Below the pieces are notes generated by a model that ran no database searches, had not been told where the DNA came from, and saw only the letters and a program-made list of their open reading frames with translations. A DNA stretch of 64,000 bases from Saprospiraceae bacterium (GTDB taxonomy: Bacteria > Bacteroidota > Bacteroidia > Chitinophagales > Saprospiraceae), in the NCBI GenBank assembly GCA_016713025.1, contig JADJPZ010000004.1, positions 1,674,001 to 1,738,000 of the forward strand, written 5' to 3'. Below, in pieces: positions 17,982 to 26,825 of the stretch; position 1 is the stretch's first letter; each line of letters begins with the position of its first letter. The translations under genes were made by a program, and so were the position numbers.

Positions 17982-18881
17982 ATGATCAATCATAAATCGG
18001 GTTTTGTAAATATCATTGGAAATCCTAATGTAGGAAAATCTACTCTTATGAATACCCTCAGCGGAGAAAAAATGTCTGTAGTCACATCCAAACCACAGAC
18101 GACCAGACATCGCATCCTGGGGCTACTAAGTGAAGATGACTATCAGATAATTTTTTCAGATACTCCTGGTATGATTGAAAATCCGCAATATGGCATGCAG
18201 AACTCCATGAATAAGTTTGCATGGGCTTCTTTCGAAGATGCAGACATATTGCTGATGGTTACTGACATATTTGAAAAATATTCCGGTGAAGAAAAAGTCA
18301 TAAAAGCATTAGCTGAAACAACAGTACCTAAGTTTCTCATCATCAACAAAACAGATCTCGACAAAAGTAATGTGGCCGATGAAGTGGCATCGTTTTGGGA
18401 ACAACATGTAAAATTTGACGAAGTGTTCTTCATTTCTGCGCAAGAAAAAATCAATACGGAATATTTGTTTGAAAAAATTCTGACTTTACTTCCCGAAGCA
18501 CCACCATACTACCCTAAAGATGAAATTTCTGATAAGTCAGAACGATTTTTTGCTTCAGAAATGATCAGAGAAAAAATATTGCTGCTTTACAAACAGGAAG
18601 TTCCTTACTCTTGTGAGGTGTTGGTCACAAGATTTAAAGAAGAAGAAAAAAATGGTCAGCCACTCCTGATGATTTATGCTGATATATATGTTGACAGAAA
18701 ATCACAAAAGCCCATCATCATAGGCAAAAACGGAGAAGCTATCAAAAAACTCGGTATTGCTGCAAGAACCGATATTGAAAAATTTTTCGGAAAACATGTT
18801 TATTTAGATCTTAATGTCAAGATTAAGGAGAACTGGCGCAACGATGAAAGAATGTTAAAACATTTCGGGTACAGTGAGTAA
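17982..18881 (+). CDS. era: GTPase Era
   Basis: A 299-residue GTPase needed for 16S rRNA maturation and 30S assembly. G1 is GNPNVGKST (residues 12-20), the switch region contains TTRHRILG, G3 is DTPGM, G4 is NKTD, and the C-terminal KH RNA-binding domain has PIIIGKNGEAIKKLG. It is complete and of usual length. It is read alone, with about 130 bases of featureless DNA before it. Confidence 0.97.
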   Translation: MINHKSGFVNIIGNPNVGKSTLMNTLSGEKMSVVTSKPQTTRHRILGLLSEDDYQIIFSDTPGMIENPQYGMQNSMNKFAWASFEDADILLMVTDIFEKYSGEEKVIKALAETTVPKFLIINKTDLDKSNVADEVASFWEQHVKFDEVFFISAQEKINTEYLFEKILTLLPEAPPYYPKDEISDKSERFFASEMIREKILLLYKQEVPYSCEVLVTRFKEEEKNGQPLLMIYADIYVDRKSQKPIIIGKNGEAIKKLGIAARTDIEKFFGKHVYLDLNVKIKENWRNDERMLKHFGYSE

Positions 18882-18944
18882 TTTTTTGGTATTAATCAAC
18901 GACTCAAGGTATAAAAATTAAATTTTCCACATTTTGAATACACA

Positions 18945-18952
18945 TATCTTTG
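18945..18952 (+). promoter_or_regulatory. TATCTTTG -7 box upstream of small membrane protein
   Basis: An exact match to the Bacteroidota -7 consensus TAnnTTTG, 49 bases before the ATG at 19001. The expected -33 TTG is not clear (TTTTC at about the right distance). It supports the small downstream ORF being expressed. Confidence 0.45.
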
Positions 18953-19000
18953 CAGAATTGAAAAAACGGTTTACCTTAGTGACTTTAAAATATCAATATC

Positions 19001-19147
19001 ATGTCAAAATATAGAATAAAGTCAACACCAAAAAAACAAGCCCTTTCTGCTCAGGATGTAAAGGATGAAAAACAGTTTATGAAAGTTGCCATTATCGTGA
19101 CAGTAGTAGCGGTTATACTTATATATTTGTTATTCAACTATTTATAA
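19001..19147 (+). CDS. Small single-pass membrane protein (48 aa)
   Basis: A short ORF reading MSKYRIKSTPKKQALSAQ, then a charged linker (DVKDEKQF) and one strongly hydrophobic helix (VAIIVTVVAVILIYLLF) before the TAA. It has its own -7 box and a purine-rich region before the ATG. The layout (basic cytosolic head, one C-terminal transmembrane segment) suggests a small inner-membrane protein. I know no function for it. It stands between era and the convergent trmH. Confidence 0.65.
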   Translation: MSKYRIKSTPKKQALSAQDVKDEKQFMKVAIIVTVVAVILIYLLFNYL

Positions 19148-19274
19148 CAAACTAAAAATAAAATTATCTAGGTTAGAGTAAGCCTAATTTTTGTTCTATC
19201 CGAGATGATTTGAAGCATTTTGTTTGTACTTCTCCTTGGGTCAACGCATATTTGTCTGGTTGAATAACCTTTTT

Positions 19275-20084
19275 TTAATGGTTCCTTTGCCGCACTGCTT
19301 CAAAAAGTAAAATAGCCGCACTTACAGACACATTCATCGAATCCACCTGCCCTTGCATAGGTATGACCACATTATAATCAGCTGCTTTGATCCACGTTTC
19401 ACTCAAGCCTGATGATTCTGTGCCTACTACTATAGCAGTAGGTTGATTAAAATTCATTTTATAGCATGACACGGCACTGTCAGTCAAAGTGGCACATATT
19501 GTTTGTAACTTCTTACTTTTCAAAAAATGGATGACTTCATCTGTAGTCCCAGTAGCAATTTGCAATGTAAATAGTGTTCCGACACTTGATCTGATGATAT
19601 TGGGGTTAAAAATATCGGTCGTGGGATTTGCAATAATTACAGCATCCACACCTGCGGCATCAGCTGTTCGAAGCAAAGCGCCGATATTCCCTGGCTTTTC
19701 AGGAGATTCAGCCACGATCAGCAACGGCGTATCTGATGTCCAAGTCAGATCTTGTAAATCAGTATTTCGCTGTTTAAAAATCGCCATGACACCTTCGGTA
19801 GTCTCCCGATATGCCAGTTTATTATATACCAGGTTGGTTACTTCAATCATTTCGGTACTAAAAAGTATCTCTCCATAAAGGTCAAAAAGTTGATTATATC
19901 TGACAATAACAGGATTGAAGAGCATGACAGAAGGCTTGTACCCTCCACGTATCGCCATCATTATTTCTTTTTTTCCTTCAATCACAAAAGATTGGGTTTC
20001 CTTTCTTAGTTTTGACTTATCATTGAGAGATGCGATCTTTTTAATCAAGGGATTGGAAGGACTTGTAATGGATTTTACCATCAT
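19275..20084 (-). CDS. TrmH/SpoU-family RNA 2'-O-methyltransferase
   Basis: A 269-residue SPOUT RNA methyltransferase. The N-terminal RNA-binding part is SPSNPLIKKIASLNDKSKLR. The SPOUT motifs are NIGALLRTADAAG, NPNIIRSSVGTLF, AIVVGTESSGLSE and IPMQGQVDSMNVSVSAAILL, the last three forming the knot that binds SAM. It methylates a ribose in tRNA or 23S rRNA; which one is not decidable. I start it at the Met-Met at 20084. The open frame runs on to 20327, but that part crosses MITE-like element B and has no family features. Confidence 0.88.
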   Translation of the reverse strand: MMVKSITSPSNPLIKKIASLNDKSKLRKETQSFVIEGKKEIMMAIRGGYKPSVMLFNPVIVRYNQLFDLYGEILFSTEMIEVTNLVYNKLAYRETTEGVMAIFKQRNTDLQDLTWTSDTPLLIVAESPEKPGNIGALLRTADAAGVDAVIIANPTTDIFNPNIIRSSVGTLFTLQIATGTTDEVIHFLKSKKLQTICATLTDSAVSCYKMNFNQPTAIVVGTESSGLSETWIKAADYNVVIPMQGQVDSMNVSVSAAILLFEAVRQRNH

Positions 20085-20127
20085 ATTATTCAGCACTTTT
20101 TCAATAAAAAATGTAAAAATAGCTTTT

Positions 20128-20264
20128 GTGTGTATAACAAATTGCACGTTTTCAGTATTATTCTTATAAGACGGTAAAAAAGTGGTTGGATTGGGTGGCT
20201 CGTCCCTATAGGGAATGAGGGTAGCGGGGTAGAAAATATGAATAGTGCAATTTATTTTATACAC
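20128..20264. mobile_element. MITE-like element B, 137 bp
   Basis: The ends are GTGTGTATAACAAATTGCAC (20128-20147) and, on the other strand, GTGTATAAAATAAATTGCAC. The flanks are ATAGCTTTT (20119-20127) and ATAGCTCTT (20265-20273), a 9-bp target duplication with one mismatch. The interior has the core GGGAATGAGGGTAGCGGGG. It lies 43 bases upstream of trmH and shares ends, interior and duplication length with element C. Confidence 0.8.
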
Positions 20265-20506
20265 ATAGCTCTTAAACTTTAAATGTTTGTTTAAAATCTG
20301 ATTAAGAGACATTAACTTAGCAACCATATTCTTTTTTCACTAAAATTTTCAGCTGAATTACCCACATTCGATATCAAAATTATCCTTTTTATCAACTCAA
20401 TTTGATAGGTTTCATATAAACCGAAATACTTAATCATACTCTTCTTACCCTTTTTATTTCTAAATCTTTGGCAAATAATTTAATATTGCAGTCTATTAAG
20501 TATCTA

Positions 20507-20598
20507 TTGTGAACAGAAAATATTGTGTGAAAAATTTAAATCATAATTATTGTAAATTAAATAATTATGAACATAAATTTTCACAATCAATTTTCTGT
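20507..20598. repeat. 92-bp imperfect inverted repeat upstream of metC-like gene
   Basis: The arms start AACAGAAAAT, continue with TTGTG(TG)AAAA and TTTA, and meet at TCATAATTAT on both sides of a short loop. The flanks TAAGTATCTA (20497-20506) and TTAGTATACA (20599-20608) agree at 8 of 10 bases, so this could be an old MITE. It ends 31 bases before the start of the PLP enzyme and could fold as a long leader hairpin. Confidence 0.55.
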
Positions 20599-20629
20599 TT
20601 AGTATACATCGAAATCAAAAGTTAAACAA

Positions 20630-21799
20630 ATGGATATCAATGACATATTAACACATTTGGGAGAAGACCGAGCTAATTATTTTAATGCCGTAGCACCACC
20701 GGTTATTCAAAGCTCCAATTTTGTATTTAATTCTGTGGAACATATGAGGTCATCCTTTGCTGATGAATTCAACCAACACATATACACGAGAGGTAATAAT
20801 CCAACTGTAGCCATTCTTAGAAAAAAACTTGCAGCACTCGAGCATACAGAAGATGCGCTAGTCACCGGAAGTGGTGCTGCATCTGTCGCTGCCGCAGTAA
20901 TGGCCAATGTCAAAGCCGGTGATCATATAGTATGCGTACAAAAACCATATAGTTGGACTTATAAGTTGATTTCTAAGTTGCTACCACGATTTGGAGTCGA
21001 TTTTACTTTTATTGATGGTAAAAATAATACAGAAATTATAGACGCCATCAAACCAAATACTCGGGTTTTATATCTTGAAAGCCCAAATACCTTAACATTT
21101 GACATTCAGGATTTGACCTTTTGTGCTCAAATAGCAAAAAGAAACCAGATCGTCACTATTATTGATAACAGCCATGCTTCACCAATATTTCAAAATCCTG
21201 CAGATTTTGGAATTGACATTATCGTTCATTCAGGCACCAAATATATCAATGGACATAGTGATGTTGTCAATGGAATCATTTGCTCAAGCCATGTCATGAT
21301 TAGAAAAATTTTTGATTCAGAGTTGATGACTTTGGGTCTTACTATATCACCGCATGATGCCGCATTGATCATCAGAGGATTACGCACCCTGGATTTAAGA
21401 GTCAGACGAAGCGATGAGACTGCTCATAAGGTAGCAGCTTATCTTTACAGTCACCCTGGTGTTGAAAAGCTCTATTTCCCATTACATCCCCAATCCGAAC
21501 AATATACATTAGCAAAGAAACAGATGTCTGGGTGTGGTGGATTGATCACAATAAAGCTAAAAGCCGATACAAAAGACAAAGTACTTCGATTTGTTCACAC
21601 TTTGGAAAGATTTTTGATAGCTGTGTCTTGGGGCGGGTACGAATCATTGATGATGCCAAGCATAGGATTTCATGAGATTCCCGGCATGCAAGACTCCCCG
21701 GTACACTGGACGATGGTACGATTTTATATAGGACTTGAGAGTGCAGACTATCTCATTTCCGATCTGGATCAGGCATTCAGAGCTATGCATAAAATATGA
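20630..21799 (+). CDS. Cystathionine beta-lyase/gamma-synthase family PLP enzyme
   Basis: A 389-residue fold type I PLP enzyme of the Cys/Met metabolism group. The N-terminal YTRGNNPTV, the PLP-stacking ALVTGSGAASVAAAV, the Asp in IIDNSHASP and the Schiff-base Lys in HSGTKYINGHSDV are all in place. It most likely performs transsulfuration or cystathionine/methionine cleavage (metC, metB or megL type). The exact reaction cannot be set from the motifs. It is monocistronic, preceded by an inverted repeat and followed by two nested repeats. Confidence 0.87.
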   Translation: MDINDILTHLGEDRANYFNAVAPPVIQSSNFVFNSVEHMRSSFADEFNQHIYTRGNNPTVAILRKKLAALEHTEDALVTGSGAASVAAAVMANVKAGDHIVCVQKPYSWTYKLISKLLPRFGVDFTFIDGKNNTEIIDAIKPNTRVLYLESPNTLTFDIQDLTFCAQIAKRNQIVTIIDNSHASPIFQNPADFGIDIIVHSGTKYINGHSDVVNGIICSSHVMIRKIFDSELMTLGLTISPHDAALIIRGLRTLDLRVRRSDETAHKVAAYLYSHPGVEKLYFPLHPQSEQYTLAKKQMSGCGGLITIKLKADTKDKVLRFVHTLERFLIAVSWGGYESLMMPSIGFHEIPGMQDSPVHWTMVRFYIGLESADYLISDLDQAFRAMHKI

Positions 21800-21884
21800 T
21801 TCCGCTAGTATATTTCTTTGCTTTAATCCAGCCTCGTCATGGACTAATTTCTTTTTGAGTTATGATTTTATTTAATATATAACT

Positions 21885-22000
21885 TATACATCTTGACTTA
21901 ATATTTTGCTCTTTAAGTATGTAAAATTTCAAATTGTAATAAGCTATGCTTGAAAATTTTTCCTCTATAAAAACCAAAATTTCTGAATCAATTTTGTACA
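21885..22000. repeat. Dispersed repeat D, copy 2
   Basis: The second copy of the sequence at 12625-12744, starting TTATACATCTTGACTT and ending ATCAATTTTGTACAT. Element C was inserted at its right end. If C and one target copy are removed, the sequence runs TACATCCTATATCTTATC, in line with TACATTTTAGATCTTTACC of copy 1. Confidence 0.55.
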
Positions 22001-22009
22001 TCCTATATC

Positions 22010-22288
22010 ATTTGTATAACAAACTGCACTTTTTCAGTGTTCTTTTTAATAAATGGTAAAAACGTGGTTGAATTGGGCGGGTCGTCCTTCCAGGAATGAG
22101 GGTTATGTGAAGGTAATTTGGCTTTTTCTTACCCCTGCTCCTTAAAGGGGAATGCAGCGCTTTTATTAGGAGAATTGGGAGGTGGGCTCAAGTATAACTT
22201 GGCAGGCTCTTCAGAGCCTGCCAAGCTATGCTTGGGATTGAGGGTAGCGAGGAAGAAAATTTGAATTTATGCAGTTTGTTATACACAC
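22010..22288. mobile_element. MITE-like element C, 279 bp
   Basis: The ends are ATTTGTATAACAAACTGCA and, on the other strand, GTGTGTATAACAAACTGCA. The target duplication is TCCTATATC at 22001-22009 and 22289-22297, a perfect 9 bp. The outer parts match element B. Inside, C carries about 140 extra bases, including a hairpin GGCAGGCTCT TC AGAGCCTGCC (22201-22222) and a part (GAGCCTGCCAAGCTATGCTT) related to element A. Non-coding. Confidence 0.85.
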
Positions 22289-22326
22289 TCCTATATCTTA
22301 TCAATCCCTTAGATAAATGATTTAGT

Positions 22327-22334
22327 TATATTTG
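22327..22334 (+). promoter_or_regulatory. TATATTTG -7 box of recQ
   Basis: Matches TAnnTTTG and lies 24 bases before the recQ ATG at 22358. No clear -33 TTG. It is 39 bases downstream of element C, so the upstream promoter half may have been replaced by the insertion. Confidence 0.4.
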
Positions 22335-22357
22335 CATTTCAATTTAATCAATTGTAC

Positions 22358-24493
22358 ATGGACAAGGTGCTCGCAGACAAATATAAATTATTAAAAGAGG
22401 TATGGGGCTATACTACTTTTCGTGAAGGTCAGGAAAATGTAATAGACAGGGTCTTGGCAAAAAAAGATTCCTTAGTTATCATGCCAACAGGTGGCGGAAA
22501 ATCTCTTTGTTACCAACTACCTGCTTTGATGATGGATGGCATGACGATAGTGATTTCTCCACTTATCGCACTGATGAATGATCAGGTTGCAGCTCTAAAA
22601 TCTGCGGGTGTGCAAGTAGCTGCTTTGCACTCCAATATGACAAAATCAGAGCAAATCGACGTAGATACACAACTACAAAAATCTCAGATTAAATTGTTGT
22701 ACATTTCACCTGAACGCATCAATTCTTCCGGTTTCACTGACTACCTGGCAAAGTTTCAGATCAGCCTGATAGCTATAGATGAGGCACATTGTGTCTCTGT
22801 ATGGGGCAATGATTTCAGACCTGATTATGTCATGCTCAATAAAGTCAGAGACAGGTTTGCTTCTGTGCCTTTTATCGCACTCACAGCAACTGCGGATGCT
22901 GCCACACAACTTGATATAACTAAACAACTGCACCTTCAGGAGCCTGAGATATTCATTTCCAGCTTCGAGCGTAAAAATATCACTACTGAATCCCGCCCTG
23001 CCGAACAAACATACAGGCAAACTGTGGAATTCCTCCAAAAAACCGAAAACCAAAGCGGTATCATTTATTGCCTTTCCCGAAATGAAACAGAAAAACTATC
23101 TGCCAAGCTTGTGTCAGCAGGATTTAATTGTGCGTATTATCATGCCGGAATGAGTCCTGCCGAAAGATTAAAAGTGCAGAAGGAGTTTCAGGAAGACAAG
23201 GTGCGGTTTATATGCGCCACTATTGCTTTTGGAATGGGAATCGATAAAAGCAATATAAGATGGGTCATCCATTACGCCATGCCAAAAAATCTGGAAGGCT
23301 ACTATCAGGAGATTGGTCGGGCTGGAAGAGACGGTAGCCCTGCACGCGCATTGTTGTTCTATAGCTGGGGCGACTATATCATGCTCAAAAGATTTATAGA
23401 TGACAGTCAGGCGACAGAAGAGTACAAAACTGTGCAATATGCCAAACTGGACCGCATGTGGGAATATGCCTCTGCCAATGAATGCAGAACAAATCTAGTA
23501 CTCAATTATTTTGGCGAATACCGTACGAAACCATGCCGGCATTGTGATAACTGTATTCATCCACCAAAGAGCAAAGATGCCACAGTAACAGCCCAAAAAG
23601 CCCTCTCAGCCATTATCCGATGTAATGAAAACGTGGGTATCAATACTCTTATAGACGTATTGCGCGGTTCATATCGGGCTGAAATCAGAGATGCTGGTCT
23701 GGACAGAATCAAGACATTTGGTGCAGGAAAAGACATTTCTTATATCAACTGGAAAATTTACATCACCCAACTCATCAATCAAGGATATATAAGGATAGAT
23801 TATATGGATGGATTTAAACTTAAAGCCACACCACTCACTAAACTTGTTTTGTTCGAAGGTGTCTCAGTCCAGCTTGTAGATATCTCGTCGAATGACCTGG
23901 AAATAGAAAGACCAAAAGCTCAAAGGAAAAAACAGAAATTGCATGAAGGACTGATGCTCAAACTCAGAGAATGGCGCTCAGAGATGGCTACAAAACAACA
24001 GGTGCCGGCATATGTTATTTTTAGCGATCAGGTTTTTGAAAATATTGTTGCAAAAAAACCATTGATCAAAACTGATCTATTGAATATAGAAGGGATAGGA
24101 AAAGTCAAGTATGAAAAATATGGAGATACCTTGCTGGCTATCATCAGAGGATATATAAGTGAACAGGTCGAAGTTAAAAATGTAAAAGGACAAACCTATA
24201 TTGGTACATTCAATTTATTACAAAAAGGCCTGAATCCTAAACAAATTGCTCAACAAAGAGAGATAACTGAAGCTACTGTATATGGCCATATTGCATACCT
24301 TTACTCCAATGATGAAGATGTAGATATGCTCGCCCATGTAACTCATGAAGAAATCACAGCCGTGCATAAGGCCTGGATAAAATCCGACAAACAAATGGCG
24401 CTCGCACCTATTGCTGAATATATGGATGCACCACTAGAATTTCACAAGATAAGACTTGCATTAGCATATATTGTGAAAAATTTAAATACGTAA
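22358..24493 (+). CDS. recQ: ATP-dependent DNA helicase RecQ
   Basis: A 711-residue RecQ helicase that unwinds 3'-5' in recombination and fork repair. It has Walker A PTGGGKSLCYQLP (about 44-56), the DEAH box in AIDEAHCVSVWGNDFRPDY, motif IV-VI with AFGMGIDKSNIRWVIHY and QEIGRAGRDG, and the RQC zinc site (CRTNLVLNYFG, KPCRHCDNC). A winged helix, an HRDC domain (about 515-595) and a C-terminal RQC-associated helix-turn-helix region follow. Length and order are normal. I chose ATG at 22358 over the upstream TTG at 22352. Confidence 0.96.
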   Translation: MDKVLADKYKLLKEVWGYTTFREGQENVIDRVLAKKDSLVIMPTGGGKSLCYQLPALMMDGMTIVISPLIALMNDQVAALKSAGVQVAALHSNMTKSEQIDVDTQLQKSQIKLLYISPERINSSGFTDYLAKFQISLIAIDEAHCVSVWGNDFRPDYVMLNKVRDRFASVPFIALTATADAATQLDITKQLHLQEPEIFISSFERKNITTESRPAEQTYRQTVEFLQKTENQSGIIYCLSRNETEKLSAKLVSAGFNCAYYHAGMSPAERLKVQKEFQEDKVRFICATIAFGMGIDKSNIRWVIHYAMPKNLEGYYQEIGRAGRDGSPARALLFYSWGDYIMLKRFIDDSQATEEYKTVQYAKLDRMWEYASANECRTNLVLNYFGEYRTKPCRHCDNCIHPPKSKDATVTAQKALSAIIRCNENVGINTLIDVLRGSYRAEIRDAGLDRIKTFGAGKDISYINWKIYITQLINQGYIRIDYMDGFKLKATPLTKLVLFEGVSVQLVDISSNDLEIERPKAQRKKQKLHEGLMLKLREWRSEMATKQQVPAYVIFSDQVFENIVAKKPLIKTDLLNIEGIGKVKYEKYGDTLLAIIRGYISEQVEVKNVKGQTYIGTFNLLQKGLNPKQIAQQREITEATVYGHIAYLYSNDEDVDMLAHVTHEEITAVHKAWIKSDKQMALAPIAEYMDAPLEFHKIRLALAYIVKNLNT

Positions 24494-24505
24494 AGATTTT
24501 ATCAC

Positions 24506-25450
24506 ATGCGTAACATACTGATTATAATATTATTGCATTCAATTATTTGTCATGCTTCAGCACAAGCCAAAAAAGTAAAGACTATTGTGCCCGATGTACA
24601 GGAATGTATTATGTCACCTTATAAGTTGGTTTTTTCTGATGATTTTGATGGAGCAACTCTGGATACTTCAAAGTGGTTCACTTACTACCCTTATGGTCCA
24701 TCGACTGCCCCTGATTCCTGTTCATTTTGCAGAACTCATGTCACAGCCAATATATATAAAGACGAAAATGTATCCATAAAAAATGGGCTACTTCTTTTAA
24801 AATCTGATAAAATTGTCTCCTCTTGGTTTGGACAGGAATATCAATATACGTCAGGTCTGGTATACTCCAAACAAAAATTTACCACATACGGTAAATATGA
24901 AATGAGATGTAAACTTCCTAAAGGGAAACAGCAATGGCCTGCCTTTTGGGTTTTTGGGTGGAATACTGAGATCGATTTTTTTGAATTCATCTGCAAAGGC
25001 ACTAAAAAAATCGAGTTTTCACTCCATAAATGGTCATCACAAAACTGTCCCAATAATAACCCTGCCAAAGGTTCTCCATGCTACAGCAGCGTTTCAGGAA
25101 TAGTGGATTTTGGTATTGATTTTTCTGAAGATTTCCATACTTTTACAGTAGAATATGAGCCTCATATGATCAAATATTACATAGACGGTGTCATGGTCCG
25201 ATACATTCCGAAATATTACGATCTGAAAGGTAACCCTCTCAATACGTGCAGGATAAAACCAGGGGAATACCTTATGGAACCGGCATTTCCATTTCTTGGC
25301 GAACCAGTACATGTGATTGCTAATCAGTCTGTGTGTCGCAAACACAAAGAAAAAAAACCTATATTTCCCAATTTGATGGAAATAGACTATATCCGGGTGT
25401 TTCAGAAGGAAATTCAGGAAGATTTGAAGTCATCAGATCATATAAAATAA
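24506..25450 (+). CDS. Secreted glycoside hydrolase family 16
   Basis: A 314-residue secreted beta-glucanase-type enzyme. A signal peptide ends near SAQA (residue 20). The jelly-roll domain starts KLVFSDDFDGATLDTSKW, and the GH16 catalytic motif is EIDFFE (Glu155 nucleophile, Asp157, Glu160 acid/base) after WPAFWVFGWNT. Family targets include laminarin, lichenan, agar and carrageenan; the target here is unknown. There is no T9SS tail, so it is probably periplasmic or exported by another route. It follows recQ by 12 bases. Confidence 0.9.
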   Translation: MRNILIIILLHSIICHASAQAKKVKTIVPDVQECIMSPYKLVFSDDFDGATLDTSKWFTYYPYGPSTAPDSCSFCRTHVTANIYKDENVSIKNGLLLLKSDKIVSSWFGQEYQYTSGLVYSKQKFTTYGKYEMRCKLPKGKQQWPAFWVFGWNTEIDFFEFICKGTKKIEFSLHKWSSQNCPNNNPAKGSPCYSSVSGIVDFGIDFSEDFHTFTVEYEPHMIKYYIDGVMVRYIPKYYDLKGNPLNTCRIKPGEYLMEPAFPFLGEPVHVIANQSVCRKHKEKKPIFPNLMEIDYIRVFQKEIQEDLKSSDHIK

Positions 25451-25487
25451 AAAGAGTTTCTCCTGCCGGTTGATGATTATTTAGGAG

Positions 25488-26783
25488 TCAGCTAAGATAT
25501 CTGATTTGTTCGTAATACTCCGTCACACGTTCATCTACGATTATATCCCTGTTTCGGAGTGGTTGTTTCAGGATGATACCATCCAGAGTTCTGCATCTGC
25601 TCAATGCCACATAAGTCTGACCACTCTCAAAAGCACCACTTCCCATATCAATGATCACTTTATCAAATGTTTTTCCCTGGCTCTTATGGATCGTAATTGC
25701 CCATGCCAGCTTAAGCGGATATTGTTTAAAAGTGCCAATCACTTTAGTACTTATATTACCAGGTTTTTGATGATCCATCTCGTATTTCAGTATTTCCCAT
25801 TCATGTTGATCCACTTCTATGACTTTTTCGCTTTCAGCACCCTCCTGAATTCTGACTTTGATAGTATCTCCTGTCAACTCATCTATGATACCAATAGTGC
25901 CATTAACAAACTGTTTCTGGAGGTCATTTTTGACAAACATCACTTGGGCACCTGTTTTCAGATTTAATTTGTACTCAGTAGGAAATAGTTGCGGATTGAA
26001 TTCCCCTACTACTGATGCCTGAAATTCAAAAACAGCTGATTGGATAGCTTTGAGTTCATTTTCGTTGATTTTGTTGGCGATATCATTACGACTACACAGA
26101 GTGATATAATAATCGTCATCTTCAGGGGTTGCTTGATGGCGTTGATTGATAAAGATAAAATCTTCATAATCAAGGCTATTGGTCCTGATACTATCCAACA
26201 AATTGATAAAGTAACGCTCCTCCTGTCTGTACACATGAATGAGTTCTACCATTTTCATACTTATCTCAGAAAGGACCCTGGCAGAAAAAAAAATAAGGCG
26301 TATCGTAAGTTGTTCTGAAATATTCTCTTTCTACTATCGAAGAAATAATAGGCGGCAGCTGAAACAAATCTCCAAAAAAATCATCTGCACGCCTCCAAAC
26401 GGAGCGTTGATACTTCTGTTGATCCTCAGGAAATAATCGATATTATCTATCATATCGGCCCTGACCATAGATATTTCATCAATGATGATCATATCCAGGT
26501 TTTTGTATATCTTGTTAAATTTACGTATTTCAATTTCAGATTTATTGATCAGACGTGGCGGAAACCCAAAAAATGAATGTATCGTCTGTCCTTTTACATT
26601 TAAAGCAGCGATTCCTGTGGGTGCAAGCACCACTACCCTCTTTTTGGTAGTATTTCTGAATATCTGCAATAGTGTAGATTTACCAGTACCTGCTTTACCT
26701 GTTACAAAAAGGTGGTCAGTAGTATATTCCAACTGATCAAGAATACCCGAAAACTCATGGCTTAATGTAGCGGGGTGGTTCAT
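25488..26783 (-). pseudogene. Pif1/RecD-like helicase, two compensating frameshifts
   Basis: A superfamily 1 helicase of the Pif1/RecD2-like group. The N-terminal part has Walker A TGKAGTGKSTLL, APTGIAALNVKGQTIHSFFG (motif Ia) and IIDEISMVRADM. After the breaks, QVMFVKNDL, WAITIHKSQGKTFDKV and YVALSRCRTLDG (motifs V-VI) follow. Two lesions break the frame: a T7 run on the coding strand (plus 26374-26380) that should be T8, and a T9 run (plus 26285-26293) that should be T8. With both corrected, FGDLFQLPPI and a 432-residue protein appear. A stop falls between them, so they do not rescue each other as the sequence stands; homopolymer miscalls are the likely cause. Confidence 0.82.
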
Positions 26784-26825
26784 TATTAGATTTAAGAATT
26801 CAGGCTAAAATTAGCAAAAGTCCCG

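Noticed and set aside
20085..20327. N-terminal extension of the TrmH-like protein
   Set aside because: The open frame continues upstream, but it is made of MITE-like element B sequence and has no likeness to the family. Met-Met at 20084 gives the normal length.
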